Source: Gemmobacter fulvus (lineage in GTDB: Bacteria > Pseudomonadota > Alphaproteobacteria > Rhodobacterales > Rhodobacteraceae). From it: a DNA stretch of 64,000 nucleotides. The position numbers and the translations under genes were made by a program. The notes below the pieces were generated by a model. That model saw only the letters and a program-made list of their open reading frames with translations. It did not search any database and was not told where the DNA came from. This document shows positions 7,380-15,029 of the stretch, piece after piece. The stretch is taken from NCBI RefSeq assembly GCF_018798885.1, contig NZ_CP076362.1, positions 186,001 to 250,000 on the forward strand, written 5' to 3'. Each line of letters opens with the position of its first letter. Positions within the stretch are counted from its first letter, which is position 1.

Positions 7380-9061
7380 GGGGCGGGATCCAGTTTGCAG
7401 GCCGCATGCAGGGCCGCGATATGGCCAAAGGTCAGGGCCGGGCCAAGATTGATGCCGCCTGCCGGGTAAAACCCGCCCATGACCGAAGCCATGTCGCCGC
7501 CCGCCGCATAGAGGCCGGGGATCGGCGCGCCCGCGCACAGCACCCGCGCGGCGGCGTCGGTGGCAAGGCCCGCGAAGGTGCCGAAGCTGCCGGGAATGAC
7601 CCTGACCGCCAGATAGGGCGCGCGGTCGATCGGGGCAACGCAGGGGTTGGGCGTGTGCGCCGCATCGCCTTGCAGCCGCATATAGGCGGTGGTGCCCCGG
7701 TGAAATGCCGGGTCGTCCCCGCGGGCGGCGTGCAGGTTCCACTGATCCAGCGTGGCGCGCAGCCCCGCCGGATCAATGCCGCAGGCGGTGGCCAGCGCCT
7801 CGGGCGTCCTGGCCGATGTCAGATACCCCCGCCGCAGCCAGGGCCGCAGCGGCACCGGAAAGGGGCGCGAGATGCCCAGCCCATAGCGGCGCTGGAAGGC
7901 GCGGGTGGTGATCAGCCAGGCCTCGGGCGGCTGATCCGGCGGGGTGGCGGCCAGCAAGGCCGTGACGAAATCATGGTAGCCCAGCCCTTCATTGCAGAAC
8001 CGCTGGCCGCTTGGCAGCACGGCGATCAGGCCGGGTTTGCCGCGCTCGATGATATGGGGGAAGGGCGCTTCACGGCCATCGGGCCAGCGCACCACCGACA
8101 CCGGGCACCATGCGCCGGGGCTGGCCACCGCGCCTTGCCGCGCCCCCACCGCCTCGGCCATGCGCAGCCCGTCGCCGGTGGCGGTGGGCACGGCAAGGCT
8201 GCGGTGGGTTGCGTTCTGCGGGAATTGGGCGGCGCGCCGGTAGCTGTCATGCGGAAATCCGCCCGAGGCGAGCACCACGCCGCGCGTGGCCTGGATGGTG
8301 ACTTCGGCGCCGTTGATGCGCAGCACCGCGCCGGTGATCAGTGCGCCCTGTTGCGTCAGCCGGATGGCGGGGCTGTGGGTGCGCAGCTCCACCCCCAGAT
8401 CGGCGGCAGAGCGGATCAGCCGGGCCACCAGCGCGCTGCCATTGCGCAGCTGCATCGCCCTTCCATGGCGGGCCAGATCCCACAGGTGACGTGTCATCCG
8501 GCGGGCGACATGCAGAAAGGCCCGGGGCTGGCGCGTCATCGACATGAAGGCGCGCAGATCCGCCCCGGCCTGAATGGTCAGACCCCAGAAGCTGGTTTCG
8601 CGCAGCGGTTTGCGCAGCAGCGGCAGCAATGGGCCAAGGGCGCGCCCGTCATAGGGGGCTGCGATGACCGACCGTCCCCCCATGCCCGCGCCGGGCAGAT
8701 GGCCATAGGTATCGGGAATATGGCTGCCGGGTTCAAAGACAAGCGCCGTATGGGTTTCAAGGAAGGCGACCATTCCGGGGGCATGGGTCAGGAAGCCCGC
8801 CACGCGCGCGGGGTCAAAGTAGGGGCCGAGCACGGCGCGCAGGTAGGTCTCGCAGGCTGCAACGCTCTCGACGATGCCGCTGCGGGCGCAGACCGGATTG
8901 CCCGGTGCCCAGATCCAGCCACCGGACCAGGCCGTCGTGCCACCCAGCACCGCGTCCTTTTCGGCAACGATCACCCGCAGACCGTGATGCGCGGCGGTGA
9001 CGGCAGCCGACAGACCCGCCGCGCCGGAGCCGATCACCAGCAGATCGCAGCTTTCGGTCAT
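7376..9061 (-). CDS. FAD-dependent dehydrogenase (fumarate reductase / 3-ketosteroid 1-dehydrogenase-like flavoprotein)
   Basis: A 561-residue flavoprotein. The N-terminal Rossmann motif is GSGAAGLSAA (residues 11-20), followed by GLRVIVAEKDAVLGGTTAWSGG, and the C-terminal FAD-closing segment is GLYAAGGDMASVMGGFYPAGG. The family desaturates carbonyl-activated C-C bonds or reduces fumarate-like alkenes; 3-ketosteroid dehydrogenase-type members also desaturate oxocyclohexane rings. No signal peptide or CXXCH haem sites are present, so it is a soluble cytoplasmic enzyme. It is coupled by 4-base overlaps to IclR upstream and the TIM-barrel gene downstream. In this neighbourhood an alicyclic acid substrate is plausible but unproven. 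Confidence 0.85.
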   Translation of the reverse strand: MTESCDLLVIGSGAAGLSAAVTAAHHGLRVIVAEKDAVLGGTTAWSGGWIWAPGNPVCARSGIVESVAACETYLRAVLGPYFDPARVAGFLTHAPGMVAFLETHTALVFEPGSHIPDTYGHLPGAGMGGRSVIAAPYDGRALGPLLPLLRKPLRETSFWGLTIQAGADLRAFMSMTRQPRAFLHVARRMTRHLWDLARHGRAMQLRNGSALVARLIRSAADLGVELRTHSPAIRLTQQGALITGAVLRINGAEVTIQATRGVVLASGGFPHDSYRRAAQFPQNATHRSLAVPTATGDGLRMAEAVGARQGAVASPGAWCPVSVVRWPDGREAPFPHIIERGKPGLIAVLPSGQRFCNEGLGYHDFVTALLAATPPDQPPEAWLITTRAFQRRYGLGISRPFPVPLRPWLRRGYLTSARTPEALATACGIDPAGLRATLDQWNLHAARGDDPAFHRGTTAYMRLQGDAAHTPNPCVAPIDRAPYLAVRVIPGSFGTFAGLATDAAARVLCAGAPIPGLYAAGGDMASVMGGFYPAGGINLGPALTFGHIAALHAACKLDPAP

Positions 9062-9843
9062 CGCCTCCCCCGGAACAGGCCCGATGCCGGAAGCATGGCG
9101 CCAATTTCGGCGGCGGCAGCCTTCAAGGCGGGCAGCAGGGCGGCGCGGCGGGCCGGGGTCAAGCGAACGGCGGGGCCTGCGATGGACAGGCAGCCGGGCG
9201 CGGGTCCTTCGGCGGGGATCGCCACGGCAATCGCCGCCATTCCCGCCAGAAAACAATCCACCGCCTCGGCATGGCCCGCCGTGCGGCTGTGGGCCAGTGT
9301 TGCGACCACCTGTGCCATGTCCTGCCGCGTGCCGTCGGCAGCCCCGTCCGGCAGGGTCAGACCCTGCGCCGCAATCAGGCGCTGCGCGGTATCGGCGGGC
9401 AGGGTCGCCGCCCAGGCCCGCCCGCTGGCGCTATAGGCAAGCGAGGCCGAGGCCCCCTGTTCGCGCGCCGGATCATAGCGCAGCCCTGCGGTAGCACCTT
9501 GCGCAAAGGCCACCCAGACCAGCTGATCGCCATCGACCACCGACAGGCGCACCAGTTCTGCCGAGGTTGTGGCCAGCCGGTCCAGCACCGGCTGCGTCAC
9601 ATCCAGAACCCCGGTGCGCCCCAGCCATGAGAGGCCCATCGCCGCAAGGCGGATGGTCAGGGCGTAATCGCTGCTTTGGGGATCCTGCCGGACATAATCG
9701 GCGCGCAGAAGATCGTTCAGCAACCGATGCGCCGCCGAGGGCGCTATGCCCATCTGCGCCGCGACGGCCTGCACCGACAGCCCGGCGGGGTGCCGGCACA
9801 GCAGGTCCAGAACGGCAAGGGTGCGGTCAATTGCGGCGGTCAT
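9058..9843 (-). CDS. IclR-family transcriptional regulator
   Basis: A 261-residue IclR protein with N-terminal winged helix-turn-helix (AIDRTLAVLDLLCRHPAGLS to PSAAHRLLNDLLRADYV) and a C-terminal effector domain (LATTSAELVRLSVVDGDQLVWV, YSASGRAWAA). It is the first gene of the flavoprotein operon and is divergent from the LysR gene at 9942. A perfect palindrome lies 37 bases upstream of its start, the natural site for autorepression. The effector is probably an aromatic or alicyclic acid by family habit only. Confidence 0.87.
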   Translation of the reverse strand: MTAAIDRTLAVLDLLCRHPAGLSVQAVAAQMGIAPSAAHRLLNDLLRADYVRQDPQSSDYALTIRLAAMGLSWLGRTGVLDVTQPVLDRLATTSAELVRLSVVDGDQLVWVAFAQGATAGLRYDPAREQGASASLAYSASGRAWAATLPADTAQRLIAAQGLTLPDGAADGTRQDMAQVVATLAHSRTAGHAEAVDCFLAGMAAIAVAIPAEGPAPGCLSIAGPAVRLTPARRAALLPALKAAAAEIGAMLPASGLFRGRR

Positions 9844-9879
9844 CGCGGGATCCGGGTTCAGGTGGGTTGGCCCTGATTA

Positions 9880-9896
9880 TTGGAATGTCATTCCAA
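9880..9896. promoter_or_regulatory. Perfect 17-bp palindrome, probable IclR operator
   Basis: TTGGAATG-T-CATTCCAA has 8-base arms around one central base, in the 98-base gap between divergent iclR and lysR genes. Length, symmetry and TGGAA/TTCCA ends match IclR-family operators. It could control both divergent transcripts. Confidence 0.65.
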
Positions 9897-9941
9897 AAAC
9901 AACCCTCTTTTCCTTTGCCCCCGTGCTGCTAGGCTTCGTCC

Positions 9942-10871
9942 ATGAAGGAACTGACGCTCAGACAGATGGAAGTGGTGCGGGCGGTCATGATCGCGGGCAG
10001 CATTCAGGGTGCGGCAAATCTTCTGCATGTCTCGGCGCCCGGCATCAGCCGCCTGATCAAACATACCGAGGACGGTCTGGGCTTTCGCCTGTTCGAGCGT
10101 CGCGCCGGGGTCTTTGTGCCTGCGCCCGAGGCACATGCGATCTTTGCCATGCTCAACCAGGTTTACCGGCAGGTTGAAAACCTGAATGCGGCGGTCTCGT
10201 CGGTGCAAAAGGGGCAGGATTTCGCGCTGTCCTTTGCCTCGGCCCCGTCCATCGCGCAGTTCATTGCGGCGCGGGCGATCCGCACGATCCGGGGGCGGTT
10301 TCCCGATCTGATGATCGACCTCGACATTCTGAAGATCGAAGAGACGCTGGATTACCTGCTGCTGGAACGCGGGGAAATCGTGTTCATGTCCTCCTCGGTT
10401 GAAAACTCGGCGGTTGAATCGACGCCGCTTGTCACCGGGCGCATCGTTGCGATCCTGCCGGAAGGGCATGAACTGGCGGCGCAGGAGACGGTGTCCGTCC
10501 ATGATCTGATCCGGTTTCCCTTCGTCGGCGTGGATCCGCGCGATCCCTATGGTGAAATCCTCGCCCGCCCGTTCCGCGATGCGGGGCTGGAGCCGCGCCA
10601 CACCATGCGCGGGCGATTCGCACAAACGACGGTCAGCCTTGTGCGGCATGGTCTTGGCGTGGCGCTGATCGACGAATTCTCGGTGGCCGAGGTCTATATG
10701 CCGGGCCTGATCCGGCGGCCCCTGCGCGAGGATGCCACGATCACCGCCTTTGTCGTGCAGAAGCGCGGCCGCCAACTGTCCAGTTTTGCTGAATTTACCG
10801 TCGAACGGTTCCGGCTTGAGCTGACGGAAGCAACCGCGCGCAAGGCCTGGGATCCCGTGCGGCGGGATTAA
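9942..10871 (+). CDS. LysR-family transcriptional regulator
   Basis: A 309-residue LysR protein: MKELTLRQMEVVRAVMIAGS starts the winged helix and SAPGISRLIKHTEDGLGFRL is the recognition region, followed by a two-lobed effector domain. It is divergent from the IclR operon and lies 157 bases upstream of the tctC-tctB-tctA-aroE-quiC operon in the same orientation, so it is the best candidate to regulate that operon. The SAPGISR form with GLGFRLFERR is more like regulators of amino and opine-type acids than CatR, so its effector is uncertain. Confidence 0.83.
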   Translation: MKELTLRQMEVVRAVMIAGSIQGAANLLHVSAPGISRLIKHTEDGLGFRLFERRAGVFVPAPEAHAIFAMLNQVYRQVENLNAAVSSVQKGQDFALSFASAPSIAQFIAARAIRTIRGRFPDLMIDLDILKIEETLDYLLLERGEIVFMSSSVENSAVESTPLVTGRIVAILPEGHELAAQETVSVHDLIRFPFVGVDPRDPYGEILARPFRDAGLEPRHTMRGRFAQTTVSLVRHGLGVALIDEFSVAEVYMPGLIRRPLREDATITAFVVQKRGRQLSSFAEFTVERFRLELTEATARKAWDPVRRD

Positions 10872-11028
10872 CACCAGGTTACGATAGTAGATATATCGGT
10901 ATTTGCCGTTAAACCCGATTTGCGCGACAGTGCAAGCATCAGAGCCGGCAGACAGCAAACCGGACTGGGAGAGAGGGAGGGCCATACTGGGAGAGAGGTA
11001 TGGCCAGAATGTCAGGGAGGACACCGAC

Positions 11029-12024
11029 ATGCTGAGGAAAACCGTTTTTGGTGCCGTCATCGCACTGGGCCTGGGCGCGCTGCCCGCATTGGCCGAATAC
11101 CCCGAGAAAGAAATCCAGGGCATCATCCAATGGGGGGCCGGTGGGTCCACCGATACCGTGGCCCGCGCGATCACGCCCCATGCCGAAGCCAAGCTTGGCG
11201 GCACCATCGTGATGCAGAACGTGACCGGCGGTGTCGGCGCGATTGGCCTGAACCAGGTCGCCGATGCCGAGGCCGATGGCTATTCCATCCTGTTCGGCGC
11301 GGAAAACCCGCTGCTCTACAAGGTGATGAAGCTGGGCGACAAGGATTATGGCGATTTCGTTCCGGTCAATATCATTGCCCGGGGCGTGCCGGTTCTGGTC
11401 GCCAATGTGGATGCGCCCTTCAACACCTTCCCCGAGATGGTGGCCTATATCGGTGCGAATCCGAAGGCGGTGAAGTTCGGCTCCACCGGACCGGGCGGCC
11501 TGCCCTCGGTTGTCACCGCGATGATCAACTCCAAAACCCCGCTGGACGTGACCTTTGTGCCCTATGACGGCGACGGCCCGGCGCTGACCGCGTTGCAGGG
11601 CGGGGCCATCGATGTGATGCCCGCCGTGCTGGGGGCCGCCATGGAAGGCATCAAGGGCGGCACGATGAAGCCGATTGCCCTGTTCGAGGTCGAGCCCAGC
11701 CCGCAACTGCCGGATGTGCCGACCATCGTGTCGACCAACCCGGAATTCGCCGAGCTTCTGCCCTGGGGGCCGTTCTTTGGTGTCTTTGTTAAGAAAGGCA
11801 CGCCGGATGACGTGGTGGCCAAACTGGTGAATGCCTATGCCGAAGCCGCCAAGCACCCCGACTTCGTATCGCTGATCGACGGTCGTGGCTTCAAGATGCT
11901 GTCGCTGTCGGGCGCCGAGGCCGAAGCCTTCCTGACCGCCTGGCAATCCACCACCGCCTGGCTGATCCATGAGGCGGGCCTGACCAAAGCCTCGCCCGAG
12001 GATTTTGGCATCGCCAAGCCCTGA
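11029..12024 (+). CDS. tctC: Tripartite tricarboxylate transporter substrate-binding protein (TctC/Bug)
   Basis: A 331-residue periplasmic Bug-family receptor. A clear signal peptide (LRKTVFGAVIALGLGALPALA) precedes EYPEKEIQGIIQWGAGGSTD, where the GAGGSTD loop binds a carboxylate; LPSVVTAMINSK and LQGGAIDVMPA are family landmarks. It captures an organic acid for the TctA/TctB membrane unit. It is followed by a hairpin that would favour excess receptor over permease. The linked shikimate genes suggest shikimate, dehydroshikimate or quinate as ligand, which is an inference from context. Confidence 0.87.
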   Translation: MLRKTVFGAVIALGLGALPALAEYPEKEIQGIIQWGAGGSTDTVARAITPHAEAKLGGTIVMQNVTGGVGAIGLNQVADAEADGYSILFGAENPLLYKVMKLGDKDYGDFVPVNIIARGVPVLVANVDAPFNTFPEMVAYIGANPKAVKFGSTGPGGLPSVVTAMINSKTPLDVTFVPYDGDGPALTALQGGAIDVMPAVLGAAMEGIKGGTMKPIALFEVEPSPQLPDVPTIVSTNPEFAELLPWGPFFGVFVKKGTPDDVVAKLVNAYAEAAKHPDFVSLIDGRGFKMLSLSGAEAEAFLTAWQSTTAWLIHEAGLTKASPEDFGIAKP

Positions 12025-12057
12025 GCCGGGTCTGACCGCCCACTGCCCTGAACTGAC

Positions 12058-12087
12058 GCCGCCCCCTTTCCTCGCAACCGGGGCGGC
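12058..12087 (+). terminator. Intercistronic hairpin between tctC and tctB
   Basis: GCCGCCCC and GGGGCGGC form an 8-bp stem with a 14-base loop, 33 bases after the tctC stop. There is no T-run. It is probably an attenuating or 3'-protecting structure that keeps receptor mRNA more abundant than that of the membrane subunits. Confidence 0.5.
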
Positions 12088-12158
12088 GCGCCTATTCCAG
12101 ACGACCGGGAGGGAGGAGCCACCCGGGCAAATCATCTGACCCTTGGGAGGGGAAAACA

Positions 12159-12674
12159 ATGCAGACAAAGGAACCAAGACGGCCGGGCGAGTTGGTCTTC
12201 AACATCGCCATGGTTCTGGGCAGCCTGATCCTGTTGTGGTCTGCCTATGGCATTTCGGGGTTCGAGGCGATGTCCGCCCCCGGTGCGATCCCGATGGTGA
12301 CGACCGCGGCAATGGTGATTTGCGGTGGCCTGATCCTGTGGGAGACGCTGAAGAAAAGTTCCGCCACGGACGAAAAGCTGGAACGGGACATCCTGCCGCT
12401 GCCGGTGGTGGTGACGATTGCCCTGATCGCGGCCTATTCCCTGTTGCTGAAACCGCTGGGATTCATTCCGACCTCGTTGCTGTTTCTGACGGTGATGATC
12501 CGCTATCTGGCCCAAAGCAGCTGGCTGCGCGCGGTTCTGTTGTCGCTGGCAATCGTGGCTGTCATCTACATGATCTTCCGCGTCGTGTTCACCGTGTTGA
12601 TGCCGCCCGGGATCGTGCCCGAAGCGGAAATCATCGCCTGGGCCAAAGGCCTGTTCGCCGGAAAGGGGAACTGA
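12159..12674 (+). CDS. tctB: Tripartite tricarboxylate transporter small membrane subunit (TctB)
   Basis: A 171-residue integral membrane protein with four predicted hydrophobic segments (roughly residues 13-32, 43-60, 78-96 and 107-140), the layout of TctB. It is poorly conserved in sequence, so the call rests on size, topology and position between TctC and TctA. RBS GGGAGGGG is well placed. The stop is one base from the tctA start, consistent with coupled synthesis of the two membrane subunits. Confidence 0.85.
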   Translation: MQTKEPRRPGELVFNIAMVLGSLILLWSAYGISGFEAMSAPGAIPMVTTAAMVICGGLILWETLKKSSATDEKLERDILPLPVVVTIALIAAYSLLLKPLGFIPTSLLFLTVMIRYLAQSSWLRAVLLSLAIVAVIYMIFRVVFTVLMPPGIVPEAEIIAWAKGLFAGKGN

Positions 12675-12675
12675 G

Positions 12676-14172
12676 ATGGACGTGATTCACAGCCTGCTGA
12701 TCCCCATTCTGGACCTGCAACTGCTGGGGCTGATTGCGCTTGGCACCTTTGCGGGCATCTATGTCGGCGCCATTCCGGGCCTGTCTGTCACGATGGCGGT
12801 GTCGATCCTGATTTCCTTCACCTTCTCGTGGGATGTGTATCCGGCGCTGGCGCTGATGATCGGCATCTATATGGGCGGGGTCTATGGCGGGTCGCGCACC
12901 GCGATCCTGTTGAACATCCCCGGCGCGCCTGCGGCGATTGCCACCGCGCTGGACGGCTATCCCATGGCGCAAAAAGGTCAGGCGGGCGAGGCCATCGGCA
13001 TCGTGACCGTGGTGTCCTTCATCGGTGGCTTCATCGGCATTTTCGCGCTTGCGGTCTTTGCCCCGCTGCTGGCCGATTTCGCGATCCGCTTCCAGCCGCG
13101 CGACTATTTCCTGCTGGGGGTGCTGGGCATCCTGCTGGTGGGGTCGCTGTCGGGCGAAAGTCTGGTCAAGGGCATCTTTGCGGGCGCGCTCGGCATTGGC
13201 CTTGGCGCGGTGGGCATGGACCCGCTGACCTTTACCGAACGCTTCACCTTCGGCACCGATGGCCTGCGCGCCGGTGTGTCCTTCGTCGCGGTGATGATCG
13301 GCATGTTCGGCATTTCGGAAGGGCTGATGCAGCTGCATACCGTCAACACGCCGGCGGTGAAGCAGAAGATCGGGCGGATCATTCCGTCCTGGCTGATGGT
13401 GCGCAAGCATCTGCCGCTCGGCCTGCAAACCTCGACCATCGGCACGGTGATCGGCGCCTTGCCCGGCACCGGCGGCGATATTGCGGCGCTGATTGCCTAT
13501 GACCATGCAACGCGGGTCACGAAAAACCCCGAAGTGCCCTTTGGCAAGGGCGCAATCGAAGGGCTGGTCGCCCCGGAAACCGCCAACAACGCCGCCGTGG
13601 GCGGGGCCTTCATCCCGATGCTGACACTGGGTATTCCCGGCGATGCGGTGACGGCGATCATGATCGGCGCGCTGTTCATCCATGGTCTGAACCCGGGGCC
13701 GATGCTGATGGTGGAACAGCCCGACATGTTCTGGTTCATCGTCAGTGCGCTGGGTCTGGCCAATGTGTTCATGCTGATCTTCGGCCTGACCGGCATCAAG
13801 GCCTTCGTCAAGATCGTGGAAATGCCGCGTGCCATCCTGCTGCCGGTGATCCTGCTGTTGTCCATCGTCGGGGCCTATGCGGTGTCGAACAGCCTGAACG
13901 ATGTCTATTGGATGCTGGGCTTCGGGGTGTTTGGTTACTTCATGAAGCTCTACGGTTATCCTCTGGGTCCGGTGATCCTGGGGGTCATCCTCAGCCGCCT
14001 GCTGGACGACAACTGGCGCCGGGCGATCATCTCGGATCAGGAAAGCCTGTGGCTGCTGCTGAAAGGCACGTTGATGAGCCCGCTGTCTCTGGTGCTGTTC
14101 GCCTCGGTTGTCCTGATCTTCGTGTCGAAAACGCCGCTTTGGGGCATGATCTTCCGCAAGAGGGCAGCATGA
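12676..14172 (+). CDS. tctA: Tripartite tricarboxylate transporter large permease (TctA)
   Basis: A 498-residue permease with about 11-12 membrane spans. The family signatures are visible: GTFAGIYVGAIPGLSVTMAV near 28, GGSRTAILLNIPGAPAAIAT near 70-90 with DGYPMAQKGQ, and GALPGTGGDIAALIAYDHA near 260. It is the ion-coupled channel of the TTT system. It overlaps the shikimate dehydrogenase start by 4 bases, so transporter and first catabolic enzyme are translationally coupled, which is strong contextual evidence for the transported substrate. Confidence 0.9.
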   Translation: MDVIHSLLIPILDLQLLGLIALGTFAGIYVGAIPGLSVTMAVSILISFTFSWDVYPALALMIGIYMGGVYGGSRTAILLNIPGAPAAIATALDGYPMAQKGQAGEAIGIVTVVSFIGGFIGIFALAVFAPLLADFAIRFQPRDYFLLGVLGILLVGSLSGESLVKGIFAGALGIGLGAVGMDPLTFTERFTFGTDGLRAGVSFVAVMIGMFGISEGLMQLHTVNTPAVKQKIGRIIPSWLMVRKHLPLGLQTSTIGTVIGALPGTGGDIAALIAYDHATRVTKNPEVPFGKGAIEGLVAPETANNAAVGGAFIPMLTLGIPGDAVTAIMIGALFIHGLNPGPMLMVEQPDMFWFIVSALGLANVFMLIFGLTGIKAFVKIVEMPRAILLPVILLLSIVGAYAVSNSLNDVYWMLGFGVFGYFMKLYGYPLGPVILGVILSRLLDDNWRRAIISDQESLWLLLKGTLMSPLSLVLFASVVLIFVSKTPLWGMIFRKRAA

Positions 14173-15029
14173 CCGAGACCATCCGCCCCACGCCGATACG
14201 CCTTGGCCTGATCGGCGACAATATCGCCAAATCGCAGTCGCCCCGGCTGCACCGTCTGGCCGGGGCACAAAACGGGCGGCGCGTCACCTATGACCAACTG
14301 GTTCCCGCCGAACTGGGCAAGGATTTCGATGCGCTGTTTGCCGATGTTGCCGCCGCCGACTATCGCGGCGTCAACGTGACCTACCCCTACAAGGAACGTG
14401 CGGCGGCAAAGGTCATCGTCGAGGATCCGCTGGTGCGGGCCATCGGCGCGGTGAATACCGTGGTGTTTGACGACGGCGGTCCGCATGGCTTCAACACCGA
14501 TTATTCGGGGTTCATGGCCGCCTATCGCCGGGTCCGGGGCGACGCCGCCCCCGGCCCGGTGCTGATGATCGGCGCAGGTGGGGTTGGCAGGGCGGTGGCC
14601 TTCGGGCTTGTGGCGCTCGGGCTGGAGGATATCCGCATCGTCGACCGTGATCTGCCCAAAGCCAGGGCGCTGGCCGCGGCTTTGGTGGCCGCCCGCCCCG
14701 GCCTTGTCGCACGGACCGGCACCGAAGCGGTAACGCTGGCGGCTGGGGCGGCGGGCATCATCAACTGCACCCCTGTCGGCATGGTCGGCTATGACGGCAC
14801 GCCGCTGGCCCGCACCGCGCTGACCCAGGCCGCATGGGTGTTCGACGCGGTCTATACCCCGGTCGATACGCAATTCCTGCGCGATGCCGCCGCCGAAGGG
14901 CTTCAGGTCATTTCCGGCTATGAGCTGTTCTTCGGTCAGGGCGTGGACGCCTGGGCCATCTTCACCAATCTGCCGCTGGACGAAGCGCGGATGCGCCAGG
15001 AGCTGGCCGAAGGAAAGGACGTGACATGA
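14169..15029 (+). CDS. aroE: Shikimate/quinate dehydrogenase
   Basis: A 286-residue NAD(P)-linked dehydrogenase interconverting shikimate and 3-dehydroshikimate (or quinate and 3-dehydroquinate). Seen: substrate serines in AKSQSPRLH (Ser22, Ser24), catalytic Lys75 in NVTYPYKE, Asp111 in FNTDYSGF, Rossmann loop GAGGVG (135-140), and NCTPVGM. Its place between TctA and a 3-dehydroshikimate dehydratase, both with ATGA overlaps, marks it as catabolic rather than the biosynthetic AroE. No 3-dehydroquinase is linked, so shikimate is favoured over quinate. Confidence 0.88.
   Translation: MTETIRPTPIRLGLIGDNIAKSQSPRLHRLAGAQNGRRVTYDQLVPAELGKDFDALFADVAAADYRGVNVTYPYKERAAAKVIVEDPLVRAIGAVNTVVFDDGGPHGFNTDYSGFMAAYRRVRGDAAPGPVLMIGAGGVGRAVAFGLVALGLEDIRIVDRDLPKARALAAALVAARPGLVARTGTEAVTLAAGAAGIINCTPVGMVGYDGTPLARTALTQAAWVFDAVYTPVDTQFLRDAAAEGLQVISGYELFFGQGVDAWAIFTNLPLDEARMRQELAEGKDVT

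Noticed and set aside
7331-9436. A 701-codon open frame on the plus strand, opposite the flavoprotein and IclR genes
   Set aside because: High-GC antisense shadow: Arg/Gly/Pro/His-rich translation without motifs, fully covered by two well-supported genes.
12631-14268. A 545-codon minus-strand frame opposite tctA
   Set aside because: His/Gln/Arg/Asp-rich shadow of a transmembrane gene; no ribosome site or domain.
14169-15029. Biosynthetic AroE of the shikimate pathway
   Set aside because: Translational coupling to TctA and to a dehydroshikimate dehydratase indicates a catabolic role; other biosynthetic genes are absent.
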